Of a stretch of DNA of 64,000 bases, positions 26,026-34,480 are shown piece after piece. The translations under genes and the position numbers were made by a program. The stretch spans positions 3,286,001 through 3,350,000 of the forward strand of contig CBDBEN010000005.1 of the NCBI GenBank assembly GCA_965204405.1, read 5' to 3'. Position 1 is the first letter of the stretch. Each line of letters begins with the position of its first letter. Origin of the DNA: JANQPX01 sp965204405. GTDB taxonomy: Bacteria; Pseudomonadota; Alphaproteobacteria; Geminicoccales; Geminicoccaceae. The notes below the pieces were generated by a model, which was given only the letters and a program-made list of their open reading frames with translations, did not search any database and was not told where the DNA came from.

Positions 26026-26964
26026 GTGGCCAGGAGAAAAATCGCCATTATTGGCCTTGGCAAGATATCTCTGGATCAGCATGTGCCGGTCATCGCCGCC
26101 AGCGATCGTTTCAAGCTTGCAGCGGTGGTCAGTCAGCGAGGTTTGTCACATCACGGTGTTCCGAGCTTCAAGACACCAGCCGACCTCTATCGCGCCCATC
26201 CGGACATCAATGTCATCGCGATCAACACACCGCCGCATGTCCGCCATGCCATCGCCCGCGAAGCACTCGATGCCGGCAAGGATATCCTTCTGGAAAAGCC
26301 TCCAGCCGCTACGCTGACTGAAGTGGCCGACCTTCAGAACCACGCCGAAAAATTAGAACGCGTTCTCTTCGCCACCTGGCATTCGCAATTCAACCCTGCA
26401 GTCGACAGAGCGAGAAAGCTGCTCGCACAAAACGGTCTCCGCACGCTCAAGATTGAATGGCGGGAGGATGTTCGAAAATGGCATCCCGGCCAGGATTGGG
26501 TCTGGGAGCCTGGAGGCTTCGGCGTGTTCGATCCGGGCATCAATGCACTCTCAATTCTGGTGCGCGTCCTCCCCTTTTCAGCTTTCGTCAGCAAGGCCGA
26601 CCTCATCTACCCTTCCGGTCGCCAAACGCCCATCGCCGCCAGAATAGATTTTTCCAGTACCGCCCCGTCCAAGCCGGTGCTATCCGCCGATTTCGATTGG
26701 CGCGAGGAAGGTGCTGAAACCTGGCATATGCTGATCGAAACCGCGGACGGACAAAGCGCCAGGCTGTTCAAGGGCGGGGCCGCGCTGTCGGTCAATGGCG
26801 AACTGGTGATTGAGGCACCGAGCGAAGAATATCAGCGCATCTACAGTCACTTCGCCGATCTCCTGGACAGACGTCAAAGCGACGTCGACGCAGCGCCGCT
26901 TCGCCTGGTTGCCGACGCCATGCTGGTCGGCGAGCGCCAACTGACCGCCCCTTTCGATTGGTAA
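26026..26964 (+). CDS. Gfo/Idh/MocA oxidoreductase, D-galactose/L-arabinose 1-dehydrogenase-like
   Basis: 312 residues from GTG 26026, which has an AGAGAGGA ribosome site; the frame is open to 25942 but starts outside homology. Rossmann start IAIIGLGKISLDQHVPVI, INTPPHVRHAIA, the LLEKPPAATL motif with the catalytic lysine, FATWHSQFNPAV, then WREDVRKWHPGQDWVWEPGG and GVFDPGINALSI. This last block is typical of the aldose 1-dehydrogenases of Azospirillum and relatives, which start non-phosphorylated galactose or arabinose oxidation. The expected lactonases are elsewhere in the window (45.0 and 55.4 kb), not adjacent. Confidence 0.85.
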   Translation: MARRKIAIIGLGKISLDQHVPVIAASDRFKLAAVVSQRGLSHHGVPSFKTPADLYRAHPDINVIAINTPPHVRHAIAREALDAGKDILLEKPPAATLTEVADLQNHAEKLERVLFATWHSQFNPAVDRARKLLAQNGLRTLKIEWREDVRKWHPGQDWVWEPGGFGVFDPGINALSILVRVLPFSAFVSKADLIYPSGRQTPIAARIDFSSTAPSKPVLSADFDWREEGAETWHMLIETADGQSARLFKGGAALSVNGELVIEAPSEEYQRIYSHFADLLDRRQSDVDAAPLRLVADAMLVGERQLTAPFDW

Positions 26965-27169
26965 TCCCCGCCTATGCTGATCTGCCGCATGGTAGGCTTG
27001 ATCCAATCCGACACATTTCCCCTGCTTTAGTTCGGCGAAAAAAATGGCCGGCTGACGTCATGCACATGTCAAACAGGGATACTTGTTTCCAAGTCGTTTG
27101 CGCGATAATAAAAGATCCTTTGTCTTTGGCCTCTGAACAGCACTCGGCCTCATTTCAGCCCTCATCAAT

Positions 27170-28057
27170 TCAGAGCCTGTTGACGGGCACCTTCAAAAAG
27201 ATCCTGCCGTCCTTGTCGGCCGGCGGCAGATCGCCGGCTCGGATGTTGACCTGAAGGGACGGGATGATCAGGCGCGGCATGCTGAGCGTTGCGTCCCGTG
27301 CCTTGCGCATGGCGACGAACTGTTCTCGGGACGCACCGGCACCCACGTGGATATTGTGCTCTTTCTCTTCCCCGACCGTGGTCTCCCAGCGGATCTCGCG
27401 GCCATTGGGTCCGTAATCATGGCACATGAAGAGGCGCATCTCGTCCGGTAGTGCCAGCACCTTCTGGATCGAGTCGTAGAGAACACCGGCATCGCCACCC
27501 GGAAAGTCGGCACGGGCACTACCACCGTCCGGCATAAACAATGTGTCGCCGACGAAGGCAGCATCGCCGATGACATGGGTCATGCAGGCAGGTGTGTGAC
27601 CTGGCGTATGCATGACGAAGGCCTTGATACCGCCAATCTCGTAAATGTCGCCGTCGTCGAACAGCCTGTCAAACTGACTGCCATCCCGTTGAAACTCGGT
27701 GCCTTCGTTAAAGACTTTCCCAAACACGTCCTGGACGATGGTGATGTTCTTGCCGATGCCGAGCAGGCCTCCGGCTTTTTGCTGGATGTAGGGGGCAGCC
27801 GAGAGATGATCGGCATGGGCGTGAGTCTCGATCAGCCACTCGACGGTGAGGCCGTGCTCCTTGACGTAATCGATGATCTCATCCGCATGATCATAGGTCA
27901 GGCGACCAGCGGCGTAGTCGATGTCCATCACCGAATCGATCACTGCGCAGGAGGCCGAGCTTGGATCCTTGACCACATAGCTGATGGTGTTGCTGTCCTC
28001 CTCGAAGAATGCCTTCACATCCGGCTTCATGTTAAGGTCGATGGGATAGTCAGCCAT
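27170..28057 (-). CDS. MBL-fold persulfide dioxygenase-type hydrolase
   Basis: 295 residues from ATG 28057, which has a GGAGAAAA ribosome site. Metal-binding THAHADH, HTPGHTPACMTH, GDTLFMPD and MCHDYGPN are all present in the order found in ETHE1-like sulfur dioxygenases and the Blh protein of bigR operons. These Fe(II) enzymes oxidise glutathione persulfide to sulfite and glutathione during sulfide detoxification. It is the last gene of a minus-strand set with two YeeE/YedE halves, which supports a persulfide or sulfur-oxidation role. Confidence 0.9.
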   Translation of the reverse strand: MADYPIDLNMKPDVKAFFEEDSNTISYVVKDPSSASCAVIDSVMDIDYAAGRLTYDHADEIIDYVKEHGLTVEWLIETHAHADHLSAAPYIQQKAGGLLGIGKNITIVQDVFGKVFNEGTEFQRDGSQFDRLFDDGDIYEIGGIKAFVMHTPGHTPACMTHVIGDAAFVGDTLFMPDGGSARADFPGGDAGVLYDSIQKVLALPDEMRLFMCHDYGPNGREIRWETTVGEEKEHNIHVGAGASREQFVAMRKARDATLSMPRLIIPSLQVNIRAGDLPPADKDGRIFLKVPVNRL

Positions 28058-28076
28058 GGGTTTTCTCCCTCGTTGT

Positions 28077-28529
28077 TCAGGCATTTCGCGGCGACGGTGC
28101 CGCCGACGATCGATTTTGCCAAACAATCCGAACGAACCTCGTCAGAAGTATTCCGGTGATAAGTGCTGCAACGAACAGGAAGACTTCACCACGGCCAGTG
28201 CCAAGCGCCGGCAGGGCACCTCCTGGACAAAAGCCGGCGATCCCCCAACCCACACCGAACAAGGTGGAACCGCCGAGAAGCGGCGCATCGAACGCCGTGT
28301 TGGTCGGCAGCTGAAAACGCTCAGCCAGAATCGGGGCCTGCCGTTGCAAGACTAAGCGATAGCCGATGAACGTCACCAGTAGAGCGCCGCCCATAACGAA
28401 GATCAGGCTCGGATCCCAAGTTCCGAAAAAATCGAAAAAGTTCAATACCTTGGCAGGATTGGCCATGCCGGAGATTGCAATCCCCAGGCCGAACAGCAGA
28501 CCGATCAGATAGGTGGAAAGCAATCGCAT
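28077..28529 (-). CDS. YeeE/YedE (DUF6691) half-transporter, second subunit
   Basis: 150 residues from ATG 28529 (frame open to 28550), four or five hydrophobic helices. The GLGIAISGMANPAKVLNFF start and the VGWGIAGFCPGGALPALGTG segment with its conserved cysteine are typical of this family, related to the TsuA thiosulfate channel. Starts 4 bases after the stop of the first half. In sulfide-response operons the pair is thought to move sulfur species across the inner membrane. Confidence 0.88.
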   Translation of the reverse strand: MRLLSTYLIGLLFGLGIAISGMANPAKVLNFFDFFGTWDPSLIFVMGGALLVTFIGYRLVLQRQAPILAERFQLPTNTAFDAPLLGGSTLFGVGWGIAGFCPGGALPALGTGRGEVFLFVAALITGILLTRFVRIVWQNRSSAAPSPRNA

Positions 28530-28533
28530 GCCG

Positions 28534-28971
28534 TCAGCCTCCCAGCACATGGCGCATGAGGTAGACCGTCATGAAGGTCGTTACCATGAAGGTGAGTGTG
28601 GCTGCGATCGATCGGGGAGACAGACGGGCCATGCCGCAAACGCCATGGCCTGACGTACAGCCGCTGCCGAGCGTTACGCCCACACCGACAATCAATCCGC
28701 CGAGCAGAAGGGCGGCAGTCGATACAGGCACCTCAATCGTCGGCATTTGTCCCGTCAGCACCAGAATCAACCCAGGTGCCGTCACCATACCCAGAAGCAT
28801 GGCTACCCGCCATGACCAGTCGGCACGGTTCGCAGGCATGAGGATGCCCGCCAGGATACCCGTTGCACCGGCGATACGGCCATGCAGAAACATGAGCAGC
28901 ACCGCAGCCGCGCCGATCAAGGCGCCTCCGGCAAGCGAGGCAAAGGGGGTAAATGCGTTTTCCATGATCAT
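28534..28971 (-). CDS. YeeE/YedE half-transporter, first subunit
   Basis: 145 residues, four to five helices, with GSGCTSGHGVCGMARLS carrying the two conserved cysteines that relay thiosulfate-like ligands in TsuA-type channels. Together with the gene at 28077 it equals one full-length YeeE. It lies 69 bases downstream of the peroxiredoxin on the same strand, so it probably belongs to the same message. Confidence 0.88.
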   Translation of the reverse strand: MIMENAFTPFASLAGGALIGAAAVLLMFLHGRIAGATGILAGILMPANRADWSWRVAMLLGMVTAPGLILVLTGQMPTIEVPVSTAALLLGGLIVGVGVTLGSGCTSGHGVCGMARLSPRSIAATLTFMVTTFMTVYLMRHVLGG

Positions 28972-29040
28972 GACATCCTATGGCCGCGATCAAGCCCGAT
29001 CGGTGACTTCGTCACGGATGCCGGCCTGGCGTCGTTATTC

Positions 29041-29688
29041 CTATGCAACCTTCTTCTTCGAAAAATACCAATCCGTCGTGTCGTAGCCCTCGCCGGCCCT
29101 GGCCTCCGCAGCTTCCGCGGTCGCTGGCGGCGGTACGATCACGGGATCGCCGGGTTTCCAAGCCTCGGGCGTTGCAACGCCATGCTTGTCGGACGTCTGC
29201 AGGGCTTCAAGCAATCGCAGAAATTCGTCGACGGAGCGGCCATTGGTCATCGGGTAGTAGACCATCGCCCGCAAGACGCCCTCGGGATCGATCACGAAGG
29301 TCGCACGCACCGCCGATGTATCGGACGCACCCGGCTGGATCATGCCGTAGGCTTTGGCGACGCCCATCGACAGATCAGCAATGATCGGAAACGGTATGTC
29401 GACACCAAACTTTTCGCGGATATTGCGAACCCAGGCTATGTGGGCATAATGGCTGTCGATTGAAAGTCCGAGCAGCTCGCACTTCAATGCCTTGAACTCG
29501 TCGGCGCGACGTGCGAATGCGATGAATTCGGTGGTGCAGACCGGTGTGAAATCGGCCGGATGCGAGAACAAGATCAGCCATTGGCCGCGATAATCTTCCA
29601 ACGACTTATTGCCATGGGTTGTAAGTGCCGAGAAGGCTGGTGCGGCTTCGTTCAGACGAGGCAAGCTTTGAGGCGATTGGAACTCCAT
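29041..29688 (-). CDS. peroxiredoxin, 1-Cys Prx6-like
   Basis: 215 residues. The active site HPADFTPVCTTEF is complete with the peroxidatic cysteine; SIDSHYAHIAWVRNI, FPIIADLSMGVAKAYGM and RATFVIDPEG follow. The extended C-terminal domain (WKPGDPVIVPPP, GYDTTDWYFSKKKV) is that of the Prx6 subgroup, and no clear resolving cysteine is seen. It would reduce peroxides or persulfides in the cytosol, fitting the sulfur operon. Confidence 0.92.
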   Translation of the reverse strand: MEFQSPQSLPRLNEAAPAFSALTTHGNKSLEDYRGQWLILFSHPADFTPVCTTEFIAFARRADEFKALKCELLGLSIDSHYAHIAWVRNIREKFGVDIPFPIIADLSMGVAKAYGMIQPGASDTSAVRATFVIDPEGVLRAMVYYPMTNGRSVDEFLRLLEALQTSDKHGVATPEAWKPGDPVIVPPPATAEAAEARAGEGYDTTDWYFSKKKVA

Positions 29689-29732
29689 GTCGAGACTCTC
29701 CGATGTCGCAAGAAATGAAGGAAACGAGCCCC

Positions 29733-29951
29733 CTATGGTCTTACCTTGCAGGTGGGCATTCCGAGCAAACGGCTGAGCAGGCAGAACCGGACCACAGCGG
29801 CGGCGACCAAAACCGCTCCGATGATCAGCAAACCAAAAGCGGCGATCGGATCAGCCCAAAATCCGAAGCTCGTGACCGAGATTAGCACCAGGAGGGTCAT
29901 CCCCAATATGATCCTGATCAAACGATCAGCAGATCCGACATTGGCGGTCAT
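29733..29951 (-). CDS. DUF2892 inner-membrane protein
   Basis: 72 residues from the ATG at 29951, beginning TANVGSADRLIRIILGM, then two helices and a C-terminal CLLSRLLGMPTCKV. This is the DUF2892 membrane module that in YgaP is attached to a rhodanese; here it stands alone. The frame extends to 30047 but family homology starts at 29951. It is the first gene of the five-gene sulfur locus; no ArsR-type BigR/SqrR gene or sulfide:quinone reductase is present. Confidence 0.8.
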   Translation of the reverse strand: MTANVGSADRLIRIILGMTLLVLISVTSFGFWADPIAAFGLLIIGAVLVAAAVVRFCLLSRLLGMPTCKVRP

Positions 29952-30144
29952 GAATAGGATGATATGGCTGTCGGCAAAGCTGAGGTGATCTAACTCATCG
30001 AGATGGCGGAGAGTAACAGCCGAAGCTTCGGCGTCGTCGATCCCCATAGTGCTGTCTGATAATATATGACGAGTATCGCGACGTGAATGAGTCGCGAGAA
30101 AGGAATGGCCAGCCTGTCATTCCGTGCGCCAGGTCATAGAGGAC

Positions 30145-30171
30145 TAGCGGGGCGTCCAAGACGCCCCGCTA
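30145..30171. terminator. strong hairpin after tctC
   Basis: Eleven-base arms TAGCGGGGCGT and ACGCCCCGCTA with a 5-base loop, 13 bases beyond the tctC stop. On the plus strand it is followed by AACCTTTT; on the minus strand, the transcription direction of tctC, there is no T-run. It likely ends tctC transcription or shields its 3' end. Confidence 0.6.
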
Positions 30172-30183
30172 ACCTTTTCCTAG

Positions 30184-31167
30184 CTACTGGATTTGTAGAC
30201 CGAGCTTTTCGAGCGTGTCGTTATAGGTGTTGTACTGCGCCTCAACGAAGGCCTTGGTTTCTTCGGGTGACATGATGGTGACAATGTTGCCGAGGCTCGT
30301 GGTCATGCGGTTCCAGGCTCGATCCTCTCTCAGAGCATTCATCGTCTCGGACCATTTGGCAACGACCTCCTCCGGCAGATCGGCAGGACCGTAGATCGCG
30401 GACCAGCCGATGATCATCTCGAGATCGGTATAGCCCGCCTCGGATGCCGTCGGCACGTCAGGGATGATGTCCTGACGGTCCGTCGTGGTAACCACCAGTG
30501 CCGTTAACTGGCCGGCTTCAAGCGCGCCTGCGACTGCCGAGAGATTTTGGAAGGAAAAGTCCACCTGGCCGCCGACCACCGCAGCCCGCGCCTTGCCGCC
30601 GCCCTTGAAGGGAACATGGATCAGCTTCTCGAAGTCGGCGCCCATAGCGTTGGACATCACCGCAACAGCGATGTGCAGAAGGGTACCAACGCCGGCCGAA
30701 CTGTATGACATCTCCTCGCCGGCTTTGATCTTGGCTTCGAAGTCGGCGAAGGTCTCGATGCCACTTTCGGGATTTACCACGAGGACGAAGGGATTGAGTT
30801 CGGTCATGCCGATGATGGTGAAGTCATCCCATGCATAGGGGATGGTCTTGTTCATCGCGGGCACGCCCATCTGCGAGCCGACGCGAGCCGAAAGCAGGGT
30901 GTAGCCGTCATTTGCCGAGTTCAGCACGAAATTCGAGCCGACGACACCCGCAGCCCCCGTTTTGTTGACCGCAAGAATCGGCTGGCCGAGATGAGTCGGC
31001 GCCGCCCCGGCGATCATCCTCGCCGACAGGTCGGCGGCGCCACCCGGCCCATAGGGAACGACCATGGTGATGGGACGATCCGGATAGCCTTGGGCCATGG
31101 CAATCGAAGGCAAAGTTGTTAGCATGAATACCGCTGCGGTCTTCGCAGCAAGCTTTATGAGTTTCAT
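30184..31167 (-). CDS. tctC: tripartite tricarboxylate transporter substrate-binding protein (TctC/Bug)
   Basis: 327 residues from ATG 31167, with signal peptide MKLIKLAAK...SIAMA (about 25). The mature part opens YPDRPITMVVPYGPGGAADLSAR, a Bug-family hallmark, and has VNKTGAAGVVGSN, YSSAGVGTLLHI, VPFKGGG and VVGGQVDFSF. Bug receptors in the periplasm bind dicarboxylates, amino acids, nicotinate or aromatic acids. The permease genes tctB and tctA lie on the other side of the divergent ROK regulator, so receptor and permease are split by a shared control region. Confidence 0.92.
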   Translation of the reverse strand: MKLIKLAAKTAAVFMLTTLPSIAMAQGYPDRPITMVVPYGPGGAADLSARMIAGAAPTHLGQPILAVNKTGAAGVVGSNFVLNSANDGYTLLSARVGSQMGVPAMNKTIPYAWDDFTIIGMTELNPFVLVVNPESGIETFADFEAKIKAGEEMSYSSAGVGTLLHIAVAVMSNAMGADFEKLIHVPFKGGGKARAAVVGGQVDFSFQNLSAVAGALEAGQLTALVVTTTDRQDIIPDVPTASEAGYTDLEMIIGWSAIYGPADLPEEVVAKWSETMNALREDRAWNRMTTSLGNIVTIMSPEETKAFVEAQYNTYNDTLEKLGLQIQ

Positions 31168-31221
31168 CGTTCGTCTCCCTGCTGCGCGCAAGCCGCGCCA
31201 TATCCTTCTCATGAATACATG

Positions 31222-31251
31222 TTGACAGATGCATTCTGGAGAAGCAATAAT
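31222..31251 (+). promoter_or_regulatory. candidate sigma-70 promoter of the ROK regulator operon
   Basis: TTGACA (31222-31227), 18-base spacer, AATAAT (31246-31251), 38 bases before the ATG of the ROK gene. The -35 is perfect and the -10 has five of six consensus bases. Confidence 0.5.
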
Positions 31252-31269
31252 TTTTACTGCCTGTAATAA
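31251..31269. promoter_or_regulatory. candidate ROK operator
   Basis: Arms TTTTTAC and GTAATAA around TGCCT; six of seven positions are complementary. Its AT-rich, symmetric form resembles NagC/XylR-type operators. It begins at the last base of the -10 box, so a bound regulator would block the promoter of its own operon, and it lies in the control region shared with tctC. Confidence 0.45.
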
Positions 31270-31288
31270 TTAGCCATCAGCGGCGGAG

Positions 31289-32503
31289 ATGTTAGGAGGC
31301 TGCGTGGGATCCTTTGCGAACCCGAGCACGGCAACGCGTCGCGACAATCGCGGTCAAGTTTTGAGCCTGATAGCAAGGGCTGGCACCATCACACGCCGCG
31401 AACTATGTAAGGCAACCGGCTTGACCGGTGCCGGGGTCAGCCGGGTCACGCGAGAGCTGATCGATCTCGGTCTCATCATCGAGAAATCACCGAAAATCGA
31501 AAAGGGCACGGCCGGGAGAAGAACAACACCGCTCGCCATCAATCCTGAAGGCGCCTTCGTTTTCGGAATTGGTGTGACCGGCAACAAACGGACCGTGTCA
31601 TTGGTCAACGCTATCGGCGACATCATCGCCGAGCGGAAATTCGATCACGTTCCGTTAGGTGACCCTTCAGCGATTTGCTCATCCCTATCCCAACTCATCA
31701 GGGAATTGGCGGCTACAGGTGCTGCTGATCAAAATCGCATTCTGGGCGCCGGCATTTCCGTTCCAGCCGGTGCTGTCATCGAGGAGGCAGGGATCGTAAC
31801 GTCACGCGTCCTTGGTTGGTCCGGCGTACCGTTGGCGGATATGCTGGGAGAGCAATGTCCCTATCCCATCAAGGTCATGTCACGCGCAAGCAGCCTGATT
31901 CACGCCGTGACACAACGAGATAGCGATGCTGAAGCCGGCGACTTTTATCTGATCAACGTCTCCGTCGGTGTCGGTTCCGCATGGGCCCGGTTTGACGGCA
32001 CCATGCATCAGGAGTGGCCGCTGGGGTCGATTGCGCATCTGCGGCATCCAGACGTCAAGCGGCGGTGCCTTTGCGGAGGACATGGCTGCATGGAAGTGGC
32101 CGGCTCCGGGATAGCGGTCGTTGGAGAGCTTTTTGGCGAGCTGGGCGAACCTTATGACTATGCGGTTTTGGGACGGCGTCTTCAGGAGGCTCGGTTTGCC
32201 GTCGACCATGGAGACAAGGCGGCCAAAGCCGCCTATCGCATGGCCGGAAGGCGTATGGCCTTCGCCATACAGATGATGGATGCTTTGATTGCACCTGCCA
32301 GGATCATACTGGCGGGCGAGACCGGACGGCAGCAGGACTATAAGGAAGGCGTCGTTGAAGGGCTGCGATCACAGAATCTGATCTCGGTCGAAAAGAAGCT
32401 GCACACCAACTGCGCAACAACGGCGGAGGCTGCAGCCAGCACCGCGCTCGAGCGCTTTGTTTTCACAAACTCGATCGATGTCGAAAAACTGAGGGCGGCC
32501 TGA
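31289..32503 (+). CDS. ROK-family transcriptional regulator (NagC/XylR type)
   Basis: 404 residues. Winged-helix domain at about 18-75 (ARAGTITRRELCKATGLTGAGVSRVTRELIDLGLI), then the ROK fold with FGIGVTGNKRTVSLVN and the zinc motif RCLCGGHGCMEVAGSG. The glucokinase-like ATP loop is altered (SVGVGSAWARFDG), as expected for a sensor. It is placed between tctC and tctBA with the ATG of tctB two bases after its stop, so it is the first gene of that operon. ROK regulators usually sense a sugar or sugar derivative, which hints at the operon's substrate. Confidence 0.9.
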   Translation: MLGGCVGSFANPSTATRRDNRGQVLSLIARAGTITRRELCKATGLTGAGVSRVTRELIDLGLIIEKSPKIEKGTAGRRTTPLAINPEGAFVFGIGVTGNKRTVSLVNAIGDIIAERKFDHVPLGDPSAICSSLSQLIRELAATGAADQNRILGAGISVPAGAVIEEAGIVTSRVLGWSGVPLADMLGEQCPYPIKVMSRASSLIHAVTQRDSDAEAGDFYLINVSVGVGSAWARFDGTMHQEWPLGSIAHLRHPDVKRRCLCGGHGCMEVAGSGIAVVGELFGELGEPYDYAVLGRRLQEARFAVDHGDKAAKAAYRMAGRRMAFAIQMMDALIAPARIILAGETGRQQDYKEGVVEGLRSQNLISVEKKLHTNCATTAEAAASTALERFVFTNSIDVEKLRAA

Positions 32504-32505
32504 CC

Positions 32506-32994
32506 ATGGTGGAAAAACAGGGCCTGATTGCCGGCCTTTTAATGCTGGGTTTTGGCGCCGCGATTATCTGGATCCTTATCCCCCTCGGTGTGGCTGAACC
32601 CAAGAGTGTGAAGTTCGCAGCACTATCGCCGTCTTATTATCCACGAATCACGGCAAGCGCGCTGATGCTGTTAGGCGCCGGCACGATACTCCGCGCCTTC
32701 ACTCAGCGACGCACCGACGATGAGGTCGGCGATCAGCATCCTCATGCATTGGCGCGAATAAGTGCTTTTCTCTTGATCCTGTTCCTACTAGCACTAGGCC
32801 TCGAATGGCTGGGCTTTGTTCTGGGGTGCGGTCTTGCCGTTTTTGCGGCCATGACCTTGGCGGGCGAGCGCAAGCTCTGGCTGAGTGCCACGATCGCCGT
32901 GCTTTTGCCTCTGCTTCTCTATTTCTTCTTCCTCAAAGTCGCTCGCATTCCGATTCCGCTCGGAATTCTGGAGCCTTTCATGGTGGGGCTCTGA
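32506..32994 (+). CDS. tctB: TTT transporter small membrane subunit
   Basis: 162 residues with four hydrophobic helices, the second pair formed by LLILFLLALGLEWLGFVLGCGLAVF and AVLLPLLLYFFFLKVARIPIPLG, the latter carrying the typical TctB ending before PIPLG. Works with TctA in the inner membrane to import the TctC ligand using an ion gradient. Translationally linked on both sides: 2 bases from the ROK stop and 1 base to the tctA start. Confidence 0.92.
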   Translation: MVEKQGLIAGLLMLGFGAAIIWILIPLGVAEPKSVKFAALSPSYYPRITASALMLLGAGTILRAFTQRRTDDEVGDQHPHALARISAFLLILFLLALGLEWLGFVLGCGLAVFAAMTLAGERKLWLSATIAVLLPLLLYFFFLKVARIPIPLGILEPFMVGL

Positions 32995-32995
32995 G

Positions 32996-34480
32996 ATGGA
33001 TCTTTTCGATGTTCTAGGAAATGCGTTCGCCCTCTTCGCCACCTGGCAGAACATCATGATCCTCGGCATCGGTGTTGTCATCGGCACGTTCGTCGGCGCC
33101 GTGCCGGGGATGACAACACCGATGGCCGTCGCCTTGACACTGCCCTTTACCTTCGCGCTCCATCCGGTCACAGGCATTCTTCTGCTGCTCGGCGTCTACA
33201 AAGGCGGGATCTATGGCGGGTCGATTACGGCAATCCTGATCAATGCACCCGGCACGCCCGCAGCCTCATGCACGGTGCTCGACGGCTATCCGCTCGCCAA
33301 ACGCGGCGAAGCGCGAAGGGCGTTGGACATGGCACTTTATGCCTCGGTCACGGCTGACTTCATTTCGAACCTCTCACTGATCCTCTTTGCCGGCGCACTC
33401 GCCTCGCTCGCCTTGGCTTTCGGCACCCCTGAGGTTTTCACGCTGATCATCTTCTCGCTGACGATCATCGCAGGTGTTTCCGGCAATCAACTCTTGAAGG
33501 GCCTGGGTGCAGCCTGCCTCGGCCTGCTCTTAGCAACCGTCGGCCTAGACATCATCTACGGCACCAACCGTTTTGTTTTCGGACAGGTCGACCTAATGGC
33601 CGGGCTGAACTTCATTCCCGTTCTGATCGGCCTGTTCGCACTTCCCGAGATCATTGCCTATTACGGCAATGTCGAGGAACCGCGCGAGCACAACCCGCTG
33701 GCCGGTAAAGGCGCCAGTATCAGGGACTTTCTCGATAACTTGAAAACCATCGTACGCGGCAGCGTGATTGGTGTCGTCCTTGGCGCTATTCCGGGGATCG
33801 GCGGTGCGCCCGCTGCATTTTTGAGCTATTCCGAAGCACGTCGCAACTCGCCCAACCGAGAAAAATTCGGGACCGGCGAGTTGGAAGGCGTTGCCGCCGC
33901 GGAAAGCGGCAATAACGGCACCGCGGGCGCTACGATGATCCCGCTGCTGGCCCTCGGGATTCCAGGCGACATTACGACCGCGATCATTCTCGGCGCTTTC
34001 ATGATTCACGGTCTGCGGCCGGGACCATTACTCTTTCAGGACAATCTTAGCCTGATCTATGCGCTCTTCATCGGGATCATGCTAAGCTCCCTCTATCTGT
34101 TCGTCGTCGGCAAGGCCTCGATTCGCCTGATCAGCCGTATTGCTGATCTTCCCCAACGCATCCTGTTTCCCGCAGTCATGGTGCTTTGCGTGTACGGCGC
34201 CTATGCCGTGAACAACTCGATCTTCGACGTCACCGTGATGTTCATCATGGGCGTTGTCGGCTTCGGCATGCGCAAGCTCGGCGTGCCGGCCGCTCCTTTC
34301 CTGATCGCCTTCATTCTAGGCCCGCTGGCCGAGGACAACTTCAGGCAGTCTCTTCTCCTCTCGAAAGGAGATTGGTCCATCTTCTTCTCCAGCGTCATCT
34401 GCTGGATCTTCTGGACACTGACCGTCATCGCCGTCGGGCTCACCATCTGGACCAACATGCGGCCTAGGAAACTCGCATGA
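32996..34480 (+). CDS. tctA: TTT transporter large permease
   Basis: 494 residues from ATG 32996 (frame open further upstream inside tctB). Two pseudo-symmetric halves are visible through repeated family motifs: VVIGTFVGAVPGMTTPMAVAL and later VIGVVLGAIPGIGGAPAAFLSY; YGGSITAILINAPGTPAA and then NGTAGATMIPLLALGIPGD. About ten to twelve helices. Stop overlaps the dioxygenase start by 4 bases (ATGA). Confidence 0.95.
   Translation: MDLFDVLGNAFALFATWQNIMILGIGVVIGTFVGAVPGMTTPMAVALTLPFTFALHPVTGILLLLGVYKGGIYGGSITAILINAPGTPAASCTVLDGYPLAKRGEARRALDMALYASVTADFISNLSLILFAGALASLALAFGTPEVFTLIIFSLTIIAGVSGNQLLKGLGAACLGLLLATVGLDIIYGTNRFVFGQVDLMAGLNFIPVLIGLFALPEIIAYYGNVEEPREHNPLAGKGASIRDFLDNLKTIVRGSVIGVVLGAIPGIGGAPAAFLSYSEARRNSPNREKFGTGELEGVAAAESGNNGTAGATMIPLLALGIPGDITTAIILGAFMIHGLRPGPLLFQDNLSLIYALFIGIMLSSLYLFVVGKASIRLISRIADLPQRILFPAVMVLCVYGAYAVNNSIFDVTVMFIMGVVGFGMRKLGVPAAPFLIAFILGPLAEDNFRQSLLLSKGDWSIFFSSVICWIFWTLTVIAVGLTIWTNMRPRKLA

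Noticed and set aside
30001..30047. Longer start for the DUF2892 protein
   Set aside because: Extra N-terminal residues do not belong to the family; the ATG at 29951 starts exactly at the conserved block.
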